Shown piece after piece: positions 1 to 5,320 of a stretch of 7,676 nt of DNA (positions within the stretch are counted from its first letter, which is position 1; each line of letters opens with the position of its first letter). Under the pieces are notes generated by a model that saw only the letters and a list, made by a program, of their open reading frames with translations, was not told where the DNA came from and ran no database searches. The stretch comes from an uncultured Collinsella sp. (GTDB lineage: Bacteria; Actinomycetota; Coriobacteriia; Coriobacteriales; Coriobacteriaceae). The position numbers and the translations under genes are program-made. The stretch lies in assembly GCA_900757265.1 (NCBI GenBank), contig CAAENW010000186.1:1-7676 (forward strand), in the 5' to 3' direction.

Positions 1-1322
1 ACGAGCATGGGGATAAAGGACTTACCGGACAGGCCAAAGCGGCGGAACACGCGGTCCATGATGAAGGCGACGCGGGCCATGTAACCGCAGTCCTCCAAGA
101 AAGACAGCATCACAAAGAGCAGGAACATCTGCGGGACGAAGCCCATGATGGCGCCGATGCCAGCCACGATGCCGTCGCAGACGAGCGAATCGACCAGACC
201 ACCGTCCTCGGTACCGCCCGCCACGAGAGCGTCATGCACCGCGGTGGTGATACCCGGGACATAGGGGCCGTACTCCGCCGGGTCAATCGAATCGGCGTCG
301 TCGCCCGCGGCCTCGACAGCCTCATCGTAGGCGTCGCGACCCTGGCCGAGCACATACCAGCCGTCGGTGCCGAAGAGCTGGTCGTTGGTGAAGTCGGTCA
401 CCGTGCCGCCCAAGGTAGAGACGGCAATGTAGTACACGCAGAACATGATGACCACAAAGATCGGCAGGCCCAGGATACGGTTGGTAACCACGCGGTCGAT
501 CTTCTCGGAGGTGCTCATCTTGGCAGGGGCCTTGGTGAGGCACTCGTCAATGATGTGGGCGATCACGCCGTAGCGCTCGCCGGTGATGATGGACTCGGCA
601 TCGTCGTCGCAATCCTGCTCGCACTGGGCGACCAGCTGCTCAACGCGATCGGCCTTCTCCTTGGTGAGGTTGATGAGCTTGCAGGCGTCCGCATCGCGCT
701 CAAACAGCTTGACGGCGTAGTAGCGACGCTTGTTGGCGGGAACGCTCGCCGGCAGGTTGTTCTCGATGTGGGTCAGAACGTCCTCGATAGAAGAATCGAA
801 CTTGTGCTCCGGCACCTGGCCCTTGGAAGCAGCGGACTTCTTGACCTGCTCGAACAGCTCATTGATACCCTTGTTCTTAAGGGCCGAGATCATCATGACC
901 GGGCAGCCGAGCTTCTTGGAAAGCTTGTCCGTGTCGATCTTATCGCCGTTCTTCTCCACGAGGTCGGCCATGTTGAGGGCAACGACCACGGGCAGACCGG
1001 TCTCGATGACCTGAAGTGCCAGGTACAGGTTGCGCTCCAGGTTGGTGGCGTCGACGACCTGGACGACCACATCGGGCTCGCCGCTCATGAGGTAGTCGCG
1101 CGAGCACTGCTCCTCGGGGCTGTAGGGGGAAAGCGAGTAGATGCCGGGGAGGTCCGTAATCGTGACGTTCTTGTCACTCAGGAGCTTGGCTTCCTTTTTC
1201 TCAACCGTGACGCCGGGCCAGTTGCCAACGTAGCCGTTGGCGCCGGTGATCAGGTTGAAAAGCGTGGTCTTGCCGCAGTTGGGGTTACCCGCCAGCGCGA
1301 CATGGATCTGAGAATCCGCCAT
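1..1322 (-). CDS. feoB: Ferrous iron transporter FeoB (C-terminus cut by window edge)
   Basis: FeoB is the inner-membrane Fe(II) permease with a cytosolic GTPase domain. The frame is open for 440 codons from ATG at 1322 to the window edge. G-domain motifs are visible: G1 GNPNCGKTT (12-20), G2 Thr39 in PGVTVEKKE, G3 DLPG (57-60), G4 NMAD (117-120) and a G5-like SAL (146-148). A helical spacer (about 150-280) leads to the first membrane segment (about 283-303). The conserved Gate-type stretch EDCGYMARVAF follows at 410-420, and the protein is cut just after GLSGKSFIPML (430-440). Family members run to roughly 600-800 residues, so at least the later membrane segments lie outside. The loop after the first membrane segment is long and acidic (about 320-380). 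The start is supported by AAGAAGG about 6 bases upstream. It is the third gene of feoA-feoA-feoB. Confidence 0.97.
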   Translation of the reverse strand, partial: MADSQIHVALAGNPNCGKTTLFNLITGANGYVGNWPGVTVEKKEAKLLSDKNVTITDLPGIYSLSPYSPEEQCSRDYLMSGEPDVVVQVVDATNLERNLYLALQVIETGLPVVVALNMADLVEKNGDKIDTDKLSKKLGCPVMMISALKNKGINELFEQVKKSAASKGQVPEHKFDSSIEDVLTHIENNLPASVPANKRRYYAVKLFERDADACKLINLTKEKADRVEQLVAQCEQDCDDDAESIITGERYGVIAHIIDECLTKAPAKMSTSEKIDRVVTNRILGLPIFVVIMFCVYYIAVSTLGGTVTDFTNDQLFGTDGWYVLGQGRDAYDEAVEAAGDDADSIDPAEYGPYVPGITTAVHDALVAGGTEDGGLVDSLVCDGIVAGIGAIMGFVPQMFLLFVMLSFLEDCGYMARVAFIMDRVFRRFGLSGKSFIPML

Positions 1323-1342
1323 TCAATCCTTCTTCCTTGTGT

Positions 1343-1368
1343 GCCCGCGCTGCTTTCTCCGCGCGGGC
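1343..1368 (-). other. GC-rich hairpin in the feoB leader
   Basis: GCCCGCGC (1343-1350) and GCGCGGGC (1361-1368) form a perfect 8-bp stem with a 10-base loop, 20 bases upstream of the feoB start. No T-run follows on either strand, so it does not look like an intrinsic terminator. It lies just before the feoB ribosome binding site. I infer a possible role in mRNA processing, stability or translation in the 123-base gap between the second feoA and feoB. Confidence 0.6.
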
Positions 1369-1398
1369 TGGATAATGTGCTTCAACACTGCATTAATG

Positions 1399-1416
1399 AG
1401 TTAGAAAAACCTAACT
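1399..1416. promoter_or_regulatory. Candidate metal-regulator box upstream of feoB
   Basis: AGTTAG-N6-CTAACT is an 18-base perfect interrupted palindrome in an AT-rich patch of the feoA-feoB gap. On the minus strand it contains TTAGG-N5-CTAA, which resembles binding sites of DtxR/IdeR/MntR-type metal-dependent repressors. The position in a ferrous iron operon fits. The regulator identity is inference, and no convincing -35/-10 pair was found beside it. Confidence 0.45.
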
Positions 1417-1445
1417 TTATCTGCAGAAATATGTGCCGCCGGCCC

Positions 1446-1667
1446 TTACTGGACCTCGACGACGGCAGCCTCCTCCTTGCGGATGGAGAGCTCGTAGCCG
1501 CGCACGTTGATCTCGACCGGATCTCCGAGCGGTGCAACCTTTACGACCTTGAACGAAGTGCCCTTGATGAGCCCCAGGTCCATAAGGTGACGGCGAAGCG
1601 CGCCCTCGCCGTGAAGCTTGACGATGGTAGAGCTCTCGCCCACCTTAACGTCACCCAACGTCTTCAT
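1446..1667 (-). CDS. feoA: FeoA family protein (second copy, next to feoB)
   Basis: This is a 73-residue FeoA, a small SH3-like cytosolic protein that assists FeoB in ferrous iron uptake. The family pattern is visible: an N-terminal LGDVKVGESSTIVKL strand pair, the central RRHLMDLGLIKGTSFKVV segment (25-42), and the C-terminal GDPVEINVRGYELSIRKEEA block (48-67). AAAGGGGG about 10 bases upstream supports the ATG. It begins 39 bases after the first feoA and is followed by a 123-base gap with a palindrome and a hairpin before feoB. It is closer to the canonical FeoA pattern than the upstream copy and is probably the direct FeoB partner (inference). Confidence 0.93.
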   Translation of the reverse strand: MKTLGDVKVGESSTIVKLHGEGALRRHLMDLGLIKGTSFKVVKVAPLGDPVEINVRGYELSIRKEEAAVVEVQ

Positions 1668-1683
1668 ATTCTTTTCCCCCTTT

Positions 1684-1702
1684 CAGCTTTTATGAAATGC
1701 TG
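1684..1702 (-). other. Small hairpin between the two feoA genes
   Basis: CAGC-T-TTT and AAA-T-GCTG pair around an ATG loop, with one T-T mismatch. It begins about 5 bases after the stop of the upstream feoA and precedes the ribosome binding site of the next one. There is no T-run, so it is too weak to call a terminator. It may be a processing or stability element, or chance. Confidence 0.25.
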
Positions 1703-1706
1703 CGAA

Positions 1707-1949
1707 CTAACCGACGGTCATGATGTGCATGGCGACCTTGGTATCGATACCAAAGCGTGCGCCCAGCACGGTGACGATGATATTGGCGCCACTCGAGCTC
1801 ACCACGTGAACCTCACTGCCCTCGACAAAGCCGAGGTCCTTGAGGTGGTGCTTCATGTCCTCATTGCCCTTTACACGAGACACGTGCACGGTTTCGCCCG
1901 CTTTCACCATCGAAAGCGGCATGGCCGGCATCTGCGGTCCGCAAGACAT
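1707..1949 (-). CDS. feoA: FeoA family protein (first gene of the feo operon)
   Basis: This is an 80-residue FeoA-type SH3-like protein. After a Met- and Pro-containing N-terminal extension (MSCGPQMPAMPL), the FeoA fold signature is visible: LSMVKAGETVHVSRVKG (12-28), the MKHHLKDLGFVEGSEVHVV core (32-50), and GANIIVTVLGARFGIDTKVA (54-73). TTAGGAGC about 7 bases upstream supports the ATG. It shares the DLGxxxG core with the neighbouring copy but differs elsewhere, so the pair looks like an old duplication or two specialised paralogues. The 185-base gap upstream carries a long inverted repeat and should hold the operon promoter, though I could not pick a clear -35/-10 pair. Confidence 0.93.
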   Translation of the reverse strand: MSCGPQMPAMPLSMVKAGETVHVSRVKGNEDMKHHLKDLGFVEGSEVHVVSSSGANIIVTVLGARFGIDTKVAMHIMTVG

Positions 1950-1992
1950 GAGTGTGCTCCTAACGTCAGTTCGTCCTCAACATCGACGCAGC

Positions 1993-2046
1993 AAAAGTTA
2001 ACCACGTCTATGTTCGCTACAGTAAACTAGCATGTGGTTAACTTTT
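1993..2046. promoter_or_regulatory. Paired GTTAAC sites (13-bp inverted repeat) upstream of feoA
   Basis: AAAAGTTAACCAC (1993-2005) and GTGGTTAACTTTT (2034-2046) are perfect inverted copies separated by 28 bases. Each arm has a GTTAAC core. The core centres are 40 bases apart, close to four helical turns, which would place two bound proteins on the same face of the DNA. The element lies 44 bases before the first feoA, where the feo promoter is expected. An operator for an iron-responsive or other repressor is the likely reading. The regulator is unknown. Confidence 0.5.
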
Positions 2047-2096
2047 TGGAAAGGGTTCCTATTCAGTTTTCGAAAAAGTTTCCCATATGAAACAGG

Positions 2097-2125
2097 TGTG
2101 ACAAGGGGACAGCCCCTTTGTCACA
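2097..2125. repeat. TGTGAC...GTCACA hairpin element after ptsH
   Basis: TGTGACAAGGGG (2097-2108) pairs with CCCCTTTGTCACA (2113-2125) around an ACAG loop, with a single bulged T. The hairpin starts about 10 bases after the ptsH stop on the minus strand. It has no following T-run, so it could be a weak terminator but looks more like a REP-type intergenic palindrome. I recall similar GTGAC-AAGGGG palindromes in other gut anaerobe genomes but cannot check copy number here. Confidence 0.5.
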
Positions 2126-2134
2126 TTGTTGCGT

Positions 2135-2383
2135 TTAGAGGGAGAGGTTTCTGATCGACGTGACACACGAGGCCTCGTCTACGCCCGAAATGCGGAAGAT
2201 GATGTCCTCGCCGCACTCGCCGTAGAGAGCCATGAGCCCCATTACATCGCGGCCGTCGGTATGGCGATCGCCGATGCTGACCGATACGTTGCTACGATGC
2301 TTGGCAATAATGTCATAGAGCAGCGCAACCGGGCGGGCATGCAGTCCCAACGGATCTTTAATCGTCTTTGTAAACTCGACCAT
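2135..2383 (-). CDS. ptsH: HPr-like phosphocarrier protein with Asp at position 46
   Basis: HPr passes phosphate from enzyme I to sugar-specific EIIA proteins of the phosphotransferase system, in the cytosol. From the chosen ATG the protein is 82 residues, close to the usual 85-90. It opens MVEFTKTIKDPLGLHARPV, putting the phosphorylated histidine at the classic position 15. The second conserved block reads GRDVMGLMAL (44-53), where Bacillus-type HPr has KSIMGVMSL, so the HPr kinase target Ser46 is Asp here. An upstream ATG at 2470 would add 29 residues that do not fit the family and overlaps the aspS terminator. The ATG at 2383 has a strong ribosome binding site. No ptsI or PTS permease is adjacent. 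Function as a PTS carrier is likely; a regulatory-only role is possible. Confidence 0.9.
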   Translation of the reverse strand: MVEFTKTIKDPLGLHARPVALLYDIIAKHRSNVSVSIGDRHTDGRDVMGLMALYGECGEDIIFRISGVDEASCVTSIRNLSL

Positions 2384-2385
2384 GT

Positions 2386-2393
2386 CCCCTCCC
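2386..2393 (-). promoter_or_regulatory. Ribosome binding site fixing the ptsH start
   Basis: GGGAGGGG lies 2 bases before the ATG at 2383, with its GGAGG core about 5 bases away. It favours the 82-residue HPr over longer in-frame starts at 2395, 2407 or 2470. Confidence 0.7.
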
Positions 2394-2437
2394 ATGGCAT
2401 CGCACATTCGGCCGGCAAACCCAGCCACGTGGTAGTT

Positions 2438-2443
2438 ATTGTA
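2438..2443 (-). promoter_or_regulatory. Possible -10 element for ptsH
   Basis: TACAAT on the minus strand, about 55 bases before the ptsH start and just downstream of the aspS terminator, matches the -10 consensus at five of six bases. No good -35 hexamer lies 16-18 bases upstream. It is a candidate only because ptsH needs its own promoter after the terminator. Confidence 0.3.
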
Positions 2444-2468
2444 CGTTACCGGCGCACCCCCGTCCCAC

Positions 2469-2503
2469 AAAAAACGAGGGAAGGCACACGTCCTTCCCTC
2501 GTT
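2469..2503 (-). terminator. Intrinsic terminator of aspS
   Basis: A perfect 12-bp stem (2473-2484 with 2492-2503, core CGAGGGAAGG/CCTTCCCTCG) with a 7-base loop is followed on the minus strand by an uninterrupted run of T ending at 2469. It begins 23 bases after the aspS stop. It separates aspS from ptsH. Confidence 0.93.
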
Positions 2504-2526
2504 ACAAGCAATATGTAGTCGCTTGC

Positions 2527-4314
2527 CTACATCAGGCGCAGGCTGACGTCCTTGAGCTGGGCGCCACTAACGGCACTCGGGGCGCCCGACATGAGATCGG
2601 AGCCGCTGGCCGTCTTGGGGAACGCCATGACGTCGCGGATGGAGTCGGAGCCGGTGAGCAGCATGCACACGCGGTCCAGGCCCAGAGCGAAACCGCCCAT
2701 CGGAGGCGCACCAAACTTGAGAGCCTCCATGAGGAAGCCGAACTGCGACTCGGCGCGCTCCTCGGTAAAGCCCAGGAGCTTGAGCATGGACATCTGCATT
2801 TCGGCGTTGTGGATACGCATACCGCCGCCGCCGGCCTCAAAGCCGTCCATGACAAAGTCGTAGGTGCAGGAACCGGCTGCCAGCGGGTCGGCCTCGATCT
2901 TGGCGATGTCGGTCTCGGTCGGCAGGGTAAAGGGCTGGTGCTCGGCTGCATAGGCTTTGCGGTCCTCGTCCCAGTGGAACAGCGGGAAGTTGACGACCCA
3001 CAGGAAGTCGTGGCCCTCGCGCTTGATCTCGAGCGCGTTGGCCATGTGGGAACGCATGCCGCCCAGGATCTCGTCAGAGAGCAGGCGCGGACCGGCGGCG
3101 AACATCACAAGGTCGCCGGGCTCGACGTTCATGCGCTCACGCAGAGCCGCCATCTCCTCGTCCGAGAAGAACTTGACGATGGGGCTGTTGATGGAGCCGT
3201 CCTCGCGGAAGGCGATCCAGGCCAGGCCCTTGGCGCCAAACGTGGAGGCCACGCCGGCAAGCTTATCGATCTTGGCACGGGCCCAAGCACCGGCACCCTT
3301 GGCGTTGATGGCCTTGACGACCGAGCCTTCCTCGTTTGCGGCAGTCGCGAAGACCTTGAACTTGGAGTTGGCAAAGATGTCGGTCAGGTCGACCAGGTGC
3401 ATGCCATAGCGGGTATCGGGCTTGTCGGAGCCATAGGTGTCCATGGCCTCCCAGTAGTCCATGCGACGCAGCGGCGTGGGCATCTCGACACCCATGCGGC
3501 CGAAGGCGTCGGCCAAGACCTCTTCGAGCGCGCTCATAACGTCGTTCTGGTCCACGAAGGACATCTCGATATCGACCTGGGTGAACTCGGGCTGACGGTC
3601 GGCACGCAGGTCCTCGTCGCGGAAGCACTTGGCAACCTGGTAGTAGCGCTCGACGCCACCGACCATGAGCAGCTGCTTCAGAAGCTGCGGGGACTGCGGC
3701 AGGGCGTAGAAGTTGCCCGGCTGAATACGGCTGGGAACGATGAAGTCGCGAGCGCCCTCGGGCGTGGACTTGAACAGGGAGGGCGTCTCGACCTCCATGA
3801 ACTCACGGTTGTGCAGCGCCTCGCGAATGGCAAAGGTAAAGTCGGAGCGCAGCTTGAGGTTGGCCATCATCTCGGGACGACGAAGGTCCAGATAGCGATA
3901 GCGCAGACGGGTGTCCTCGCTGGTCTCGATGCCGTCCTCGATCTGGAACGGCGGGGTGACGGACGTGTTGAGCACCTCGGCGTGGTCGGTCAGGACCTCG
4001 ATCTCGCCGGTCGCGAGCTTGGTGTTGGTGGTCTCCTCGCCACGGGAGCGCACGACGCCGTGGATCTTGATGGGCCACTCGGGACGCATGGTCTCGGCGA
4101 TCTTAAAGGCGTCGCCGTCGGAGTGCTCGGGGTCGAAGGTGAGCTGCGTGATGCCCTCGCGGTCACGAAGGTCGCAGAAGATAAGGCCGCCGTGGTCGCG
4201 GCGACGGCTCACCCAACCGGTGAGGGTGACCTCTTCGCCCACGTTCTCGCGGCGAAGCTCACCGCAAGTACGGGTGTGCATGGAATGCTCGTCGATGGGA
4301 CGGGTCTGGCTCAT
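2527..4314 (-). CDS. aspS: Aspartyl-tRNA synthetase, probably non-discriminating
   Basis: This class II synthetase of 595 residues, full bacterial length, charges tRNA-Asp with aspartate. The N-terminal OB-fold anticodon domain contains GWVSRRRDHGGLIF (33-46). The catalytic core has YRYLDLRRPEM, TPEGARDFIVPSR, YALPQSPQLLKQLLM, motif 2 FRDEDLRADRQPEFTQVDIE (231-250) and motif 3 GFALGLDRV (541-549); the bacterial GAD insert lies between motifs 2 and 3. His41 replaces the Leu of the E. coli enzyme (RRRDLGSLIF). That His is known from non-discriminating AspRS enzymes, which also make Asp-tRNA-Asn for GatCAB amidation. The start at 4314 has a strong ribosome binding site; an internal Met12 would give a more typical N-terminus but lacks one. 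The gene is monocistronic, ending at its own terminator. Confidence 0.97.
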   Translation of the reverse strand: MSQTRPIDEHSMHTRTCGELRRENVGEEVTLTGWVSRRRDHGGLIFCDLRDREGITQLTFDPEHSDGDAFKIAETMRPEWPIKIHGVVRSRGEETTNTKLATGEIEVLTDHAEVLNTSVTPPFQIEDGIETSEDTRLRYRYLDLRRPEMMANLKLRSDFTFAIREALHNREFMEVETPSLFKSTPEGARDFIVPSRIQPGNFYALPQSPQLLKQLLMVGGVERYYQVAKCFRDEDLRADRQPEFTQVDIEMSFVDQNDVMSALEEVLADAFGRMGVEMPTPLRRMDYWEAMDTYGSDKPDTRYGMHLVDLTDIFANSKFKVFATAANEEGSVVKAINAKGAGAWARAKIDKLAGVASTFGAKGLAWIAFREDGSINSPIVKFFSDEEMAALRERMNVEPGDLVMFAAGPRLLSDEILGGMRSHMANALEIKREGHDFLWVVNFPLFHWDEDRKAYAAEHQPFTLPTETDIAKIEADPLAAGSCTYDFVMDGFEAGGGGMRIHNAEMQMSMLKLLGFTEERAESQFGFLMEALKFGAPPMGGFALGLDRVCMLLTGSDSIRDVMAFPKTASGSDLMSGAPSAVSGAQLKDVSLRLM

Positions 4315-4323
4315 ACCAGTGAT

Positions 4324-4331
4324 CCTCCTTT
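4324..4331 (-). promoter_or_regulatory. Strong ribosome binding site of aspS
   Basis: AAAGGAGG on the minus strand lies 9 bases before the ATG at 4314. It decides for that start over Met12 further inside. Confidence 0.85.
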
Positions 4332-4335
4332 ATGG

Positions 4336-4403
4336 ATCTGTGCCGCCCCGTGTCGTTCCGGGCGGCGTCGTACAGATTTACCCGGCCTGCGTAAACCGCG
4401 CAG
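4336..4403 (-). promoter_or_regulatory. Structured leader of aspS (two hairpins)
   Basis: Hairpin A: ATCTGT (4336-4341) pairs with ACAGAT (4372-4377) and GCCGCCC (4342-4348) with GGGCGGC (4360-4366). This gives a 13-bp stem with a 5-base bulge on one side, ending 4 bases before the aspS ribosome binding site. Hairpin B: CTGCG/CGCAG (4387-4391 with 4399-4403) with a 7-base loop. I do not see the T-box sequence that pairs with the tRNA acceptor end, so this is not called a T-box. A role in translational control of aspS is inference. Confidence 0.4.
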
Positions 4404-4496
4404 CCAGACATGGCGTTCTATGTTATCGCACCTGCGTCGATGTGCCGCGAAAAAGTAGCTCCTGCCCAAAGACTTGACGGAGACGAAACAATTGAC

Positions 4497-4529
4497 GCAC
4501 CGTGGCCGTCGCCGACGCGCGCCACGTGC
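4497..4529 (+). other. Possible hairpin in the serB upstream region
   Basis: CGTGGC (4501-4506) pairs with GCCACG (4521-4526), extended by GCA/TGC past one bulged base, with a small CGTCG/CGACG stem inside. It lies about 40-70 bases upstream of serB. Two TTGACG hexamers (4474-4479, 4492-4497) could be -35 elements, but neither has a convincing -10 at the right distance. Chance pairing is plausible at this GC content. Confidence 0.25.
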
Positions 4530-4570
4530 GACAATGTGCCCCAATACAACTGCACTCGGAAAGGCCCGCC

Positions 4571-5206
4571 ATGACTGCACGCCTCATCGTTATGGATATC
4601 GACTCCACGCTCATCAACCAGGAGGTCATCGACCTGTTGGGCGAGGAAGCCGGCGTGGGCGAGCAAGTTGCACAAATCACCGAACGCGCCATGCGCGGCG
4701 AGCTCGACTTTAAGCAGGCGCTCGAGGAGCGCGTGGGGCTGCTTGCCGGCTTGGACAAGAGTGTGTTCGAGCGCACCTTTGAGCGCGTGACGTTTACCCC
4801 CGGCGCGCTGGAGCTTGTGCGCTCGGCACACAGCAAGGGCTGGAAGGTCGGCGTGGTAAGCGGCGGCTTTCACGAGGTCGCCGATAAGATCGTGGCCGCC
4901 GCGGGCATCGATTTTTGCCTGGCCAACCGCCTGGAAGTCATGGACAGCAAGCTCACCGGCAAGCTGGCGGCAGACATTGTAACCAAGGAGTCCAAGCTCA
5001 TCCAGCTGCTAGATTGGGCAGTTGAGTGCGGCGTCGATATGGCCCACACCGTCGCAATCGGCGACGGCGCCAACGACATCCCCATGATTCAGGCCGCGGG
5101 CACGGGCATCGCGTTTTGCGCCAAGCCCAAGACGCGCGAGGCCGCCCCGTTTGCCATCGACGAGCGCAACCTGATGCTCGCCATGGACATCATCCTGCGC
5201 GACTAG
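4571..5206 (+). CDS. serB: Phosphoserine phosphatase SerB (short HAD form)
   Basis: SerB hydrolyses O-phospho-L-serine to serine, the last step of the phosphorylated serine pathway, in the cytosol. The 211-residue protein has the HAD catalytic order. Motif I is MDIDST (8-13), with Asp9 as the likely nucleophile and Asp11 as general acid/base. Motif II is SGGF (97-100). A Lys-containing TKESK segment follows, and the metal-binding motif is GDGANDIPM (164-172). There is no N-terminal ACT domain, unlike longer actinobacterial SerB proteins. ATG at 4571 is chosen because it places motif I at the N-terminus and has GGAAAGG about 6 bases upstream; an upstream in-frame ATG at 4502 adds a non-conserved tail. 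The related HAD phosphatase ThrH or another small-metabolite phosphatase cannot be fully excluded. Confidence 0.9.
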   Translation: MTARLIVMDIDSTLINQEVIDLLGEEAGVGEQVAQITERAMRGELDFKQALEERVGLLAGLDKSVFERTFERVTFTPGALELVRSAHSKGWKVGVVSGGFHEVADKIVAAAGIDFCLANRLEVMDSKLTGKLAADIVTKESKLIQLLDWAVECGVDMAHTVAIGDGANDIPMIQAAGTGIAFCAKPKTREAAPFAIDERNLMLAMDIILRD

Positions 5207-5215
5207 TCGATCCGT

Positions 5216-5244
5216 CTAACAATTGAATCAGTCTGTCCTATAGT
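5216..5244 (+). promoter_or_regulatory. Candidate promoter of larB-larC-tetR
   Basis: CTAACA (5216-5221, four of six to the -35 consensus) and TATAGT (5239-5244, five of six to the -10 consensus) are separated by exactly 17 bases. Transcription would start near 5251, giving a leader of about 70 bases before larB. The left arm of the palindrome at 5243-5276 overlaps the -10 end and the start site. Confidence 0.55.
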
Positions 5245-5276
5245 TTCCGAACAATTTTGTCTTAGTGTTCGGAAAC
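5243..5276. promoter_or_regulatory. Operator-like 11-bp inverted repeat at the larB promoter
   Basis: GTTTCCGAACA (5243-5253) and TGTTCGGAAAC (5266-5276) are perfect inverted copies with a 12-base AT-rich spacer. Each arm has its own GTT-N4-AAC symmetry. There is no T-run after it, so a terminator for serB is unlikely. Its overlap with the candidate -10 and start site, in front of an operon that ends in a TetR gene, suggests an operator for that TetR protein. This is inference. Confidence 0.55.
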
Positions 5277-5320
5277 ATACCCTTTGAGTGCTAGACTTTG
5301 CGCCGTCGAAGGGAACATAT

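Noticed and set aside
234..2030. 598-codon open frame on the plus strand opposite feoB and both feoA genes
   Set aside because: It runs antisense to three recognisable genes, has no family pattern, and is the kind of long shadow frame expected at high GC.
2384..2470. Longer ptsH start adding 29 N-terminal residues
   Set aside because: It would begin inside the aspS terminator tail, moves His15 out of the family position, and lacks the strong ribosome binding site found at 2383.
4315..4440. T-box riboswitch for aspS
   Set aside because: The tRNA-acceptor-binding T-box sequence and an antiterminator/terminator pair are not visible in the leader.
2809..4458. 549-codon open frame on the plus strand opposite aspS
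   Set aside because: It is antisense to a fully conserved synthetase; its content mirrors aspS codons.
5243..5276. serB intrinsic terminator
   Set aside because: The inverted repeat is AT-containing with a 12-base spacer and no T-run follows; overlap with a promoter-like pair fits an operator better.
5285..5294. GAGTGCTAG resembling half of a CIRCE (HrcA) element
   Set aside because: The matching TTAGCACTC half at the required distance is absent, and the genes are not heat-shock genes.
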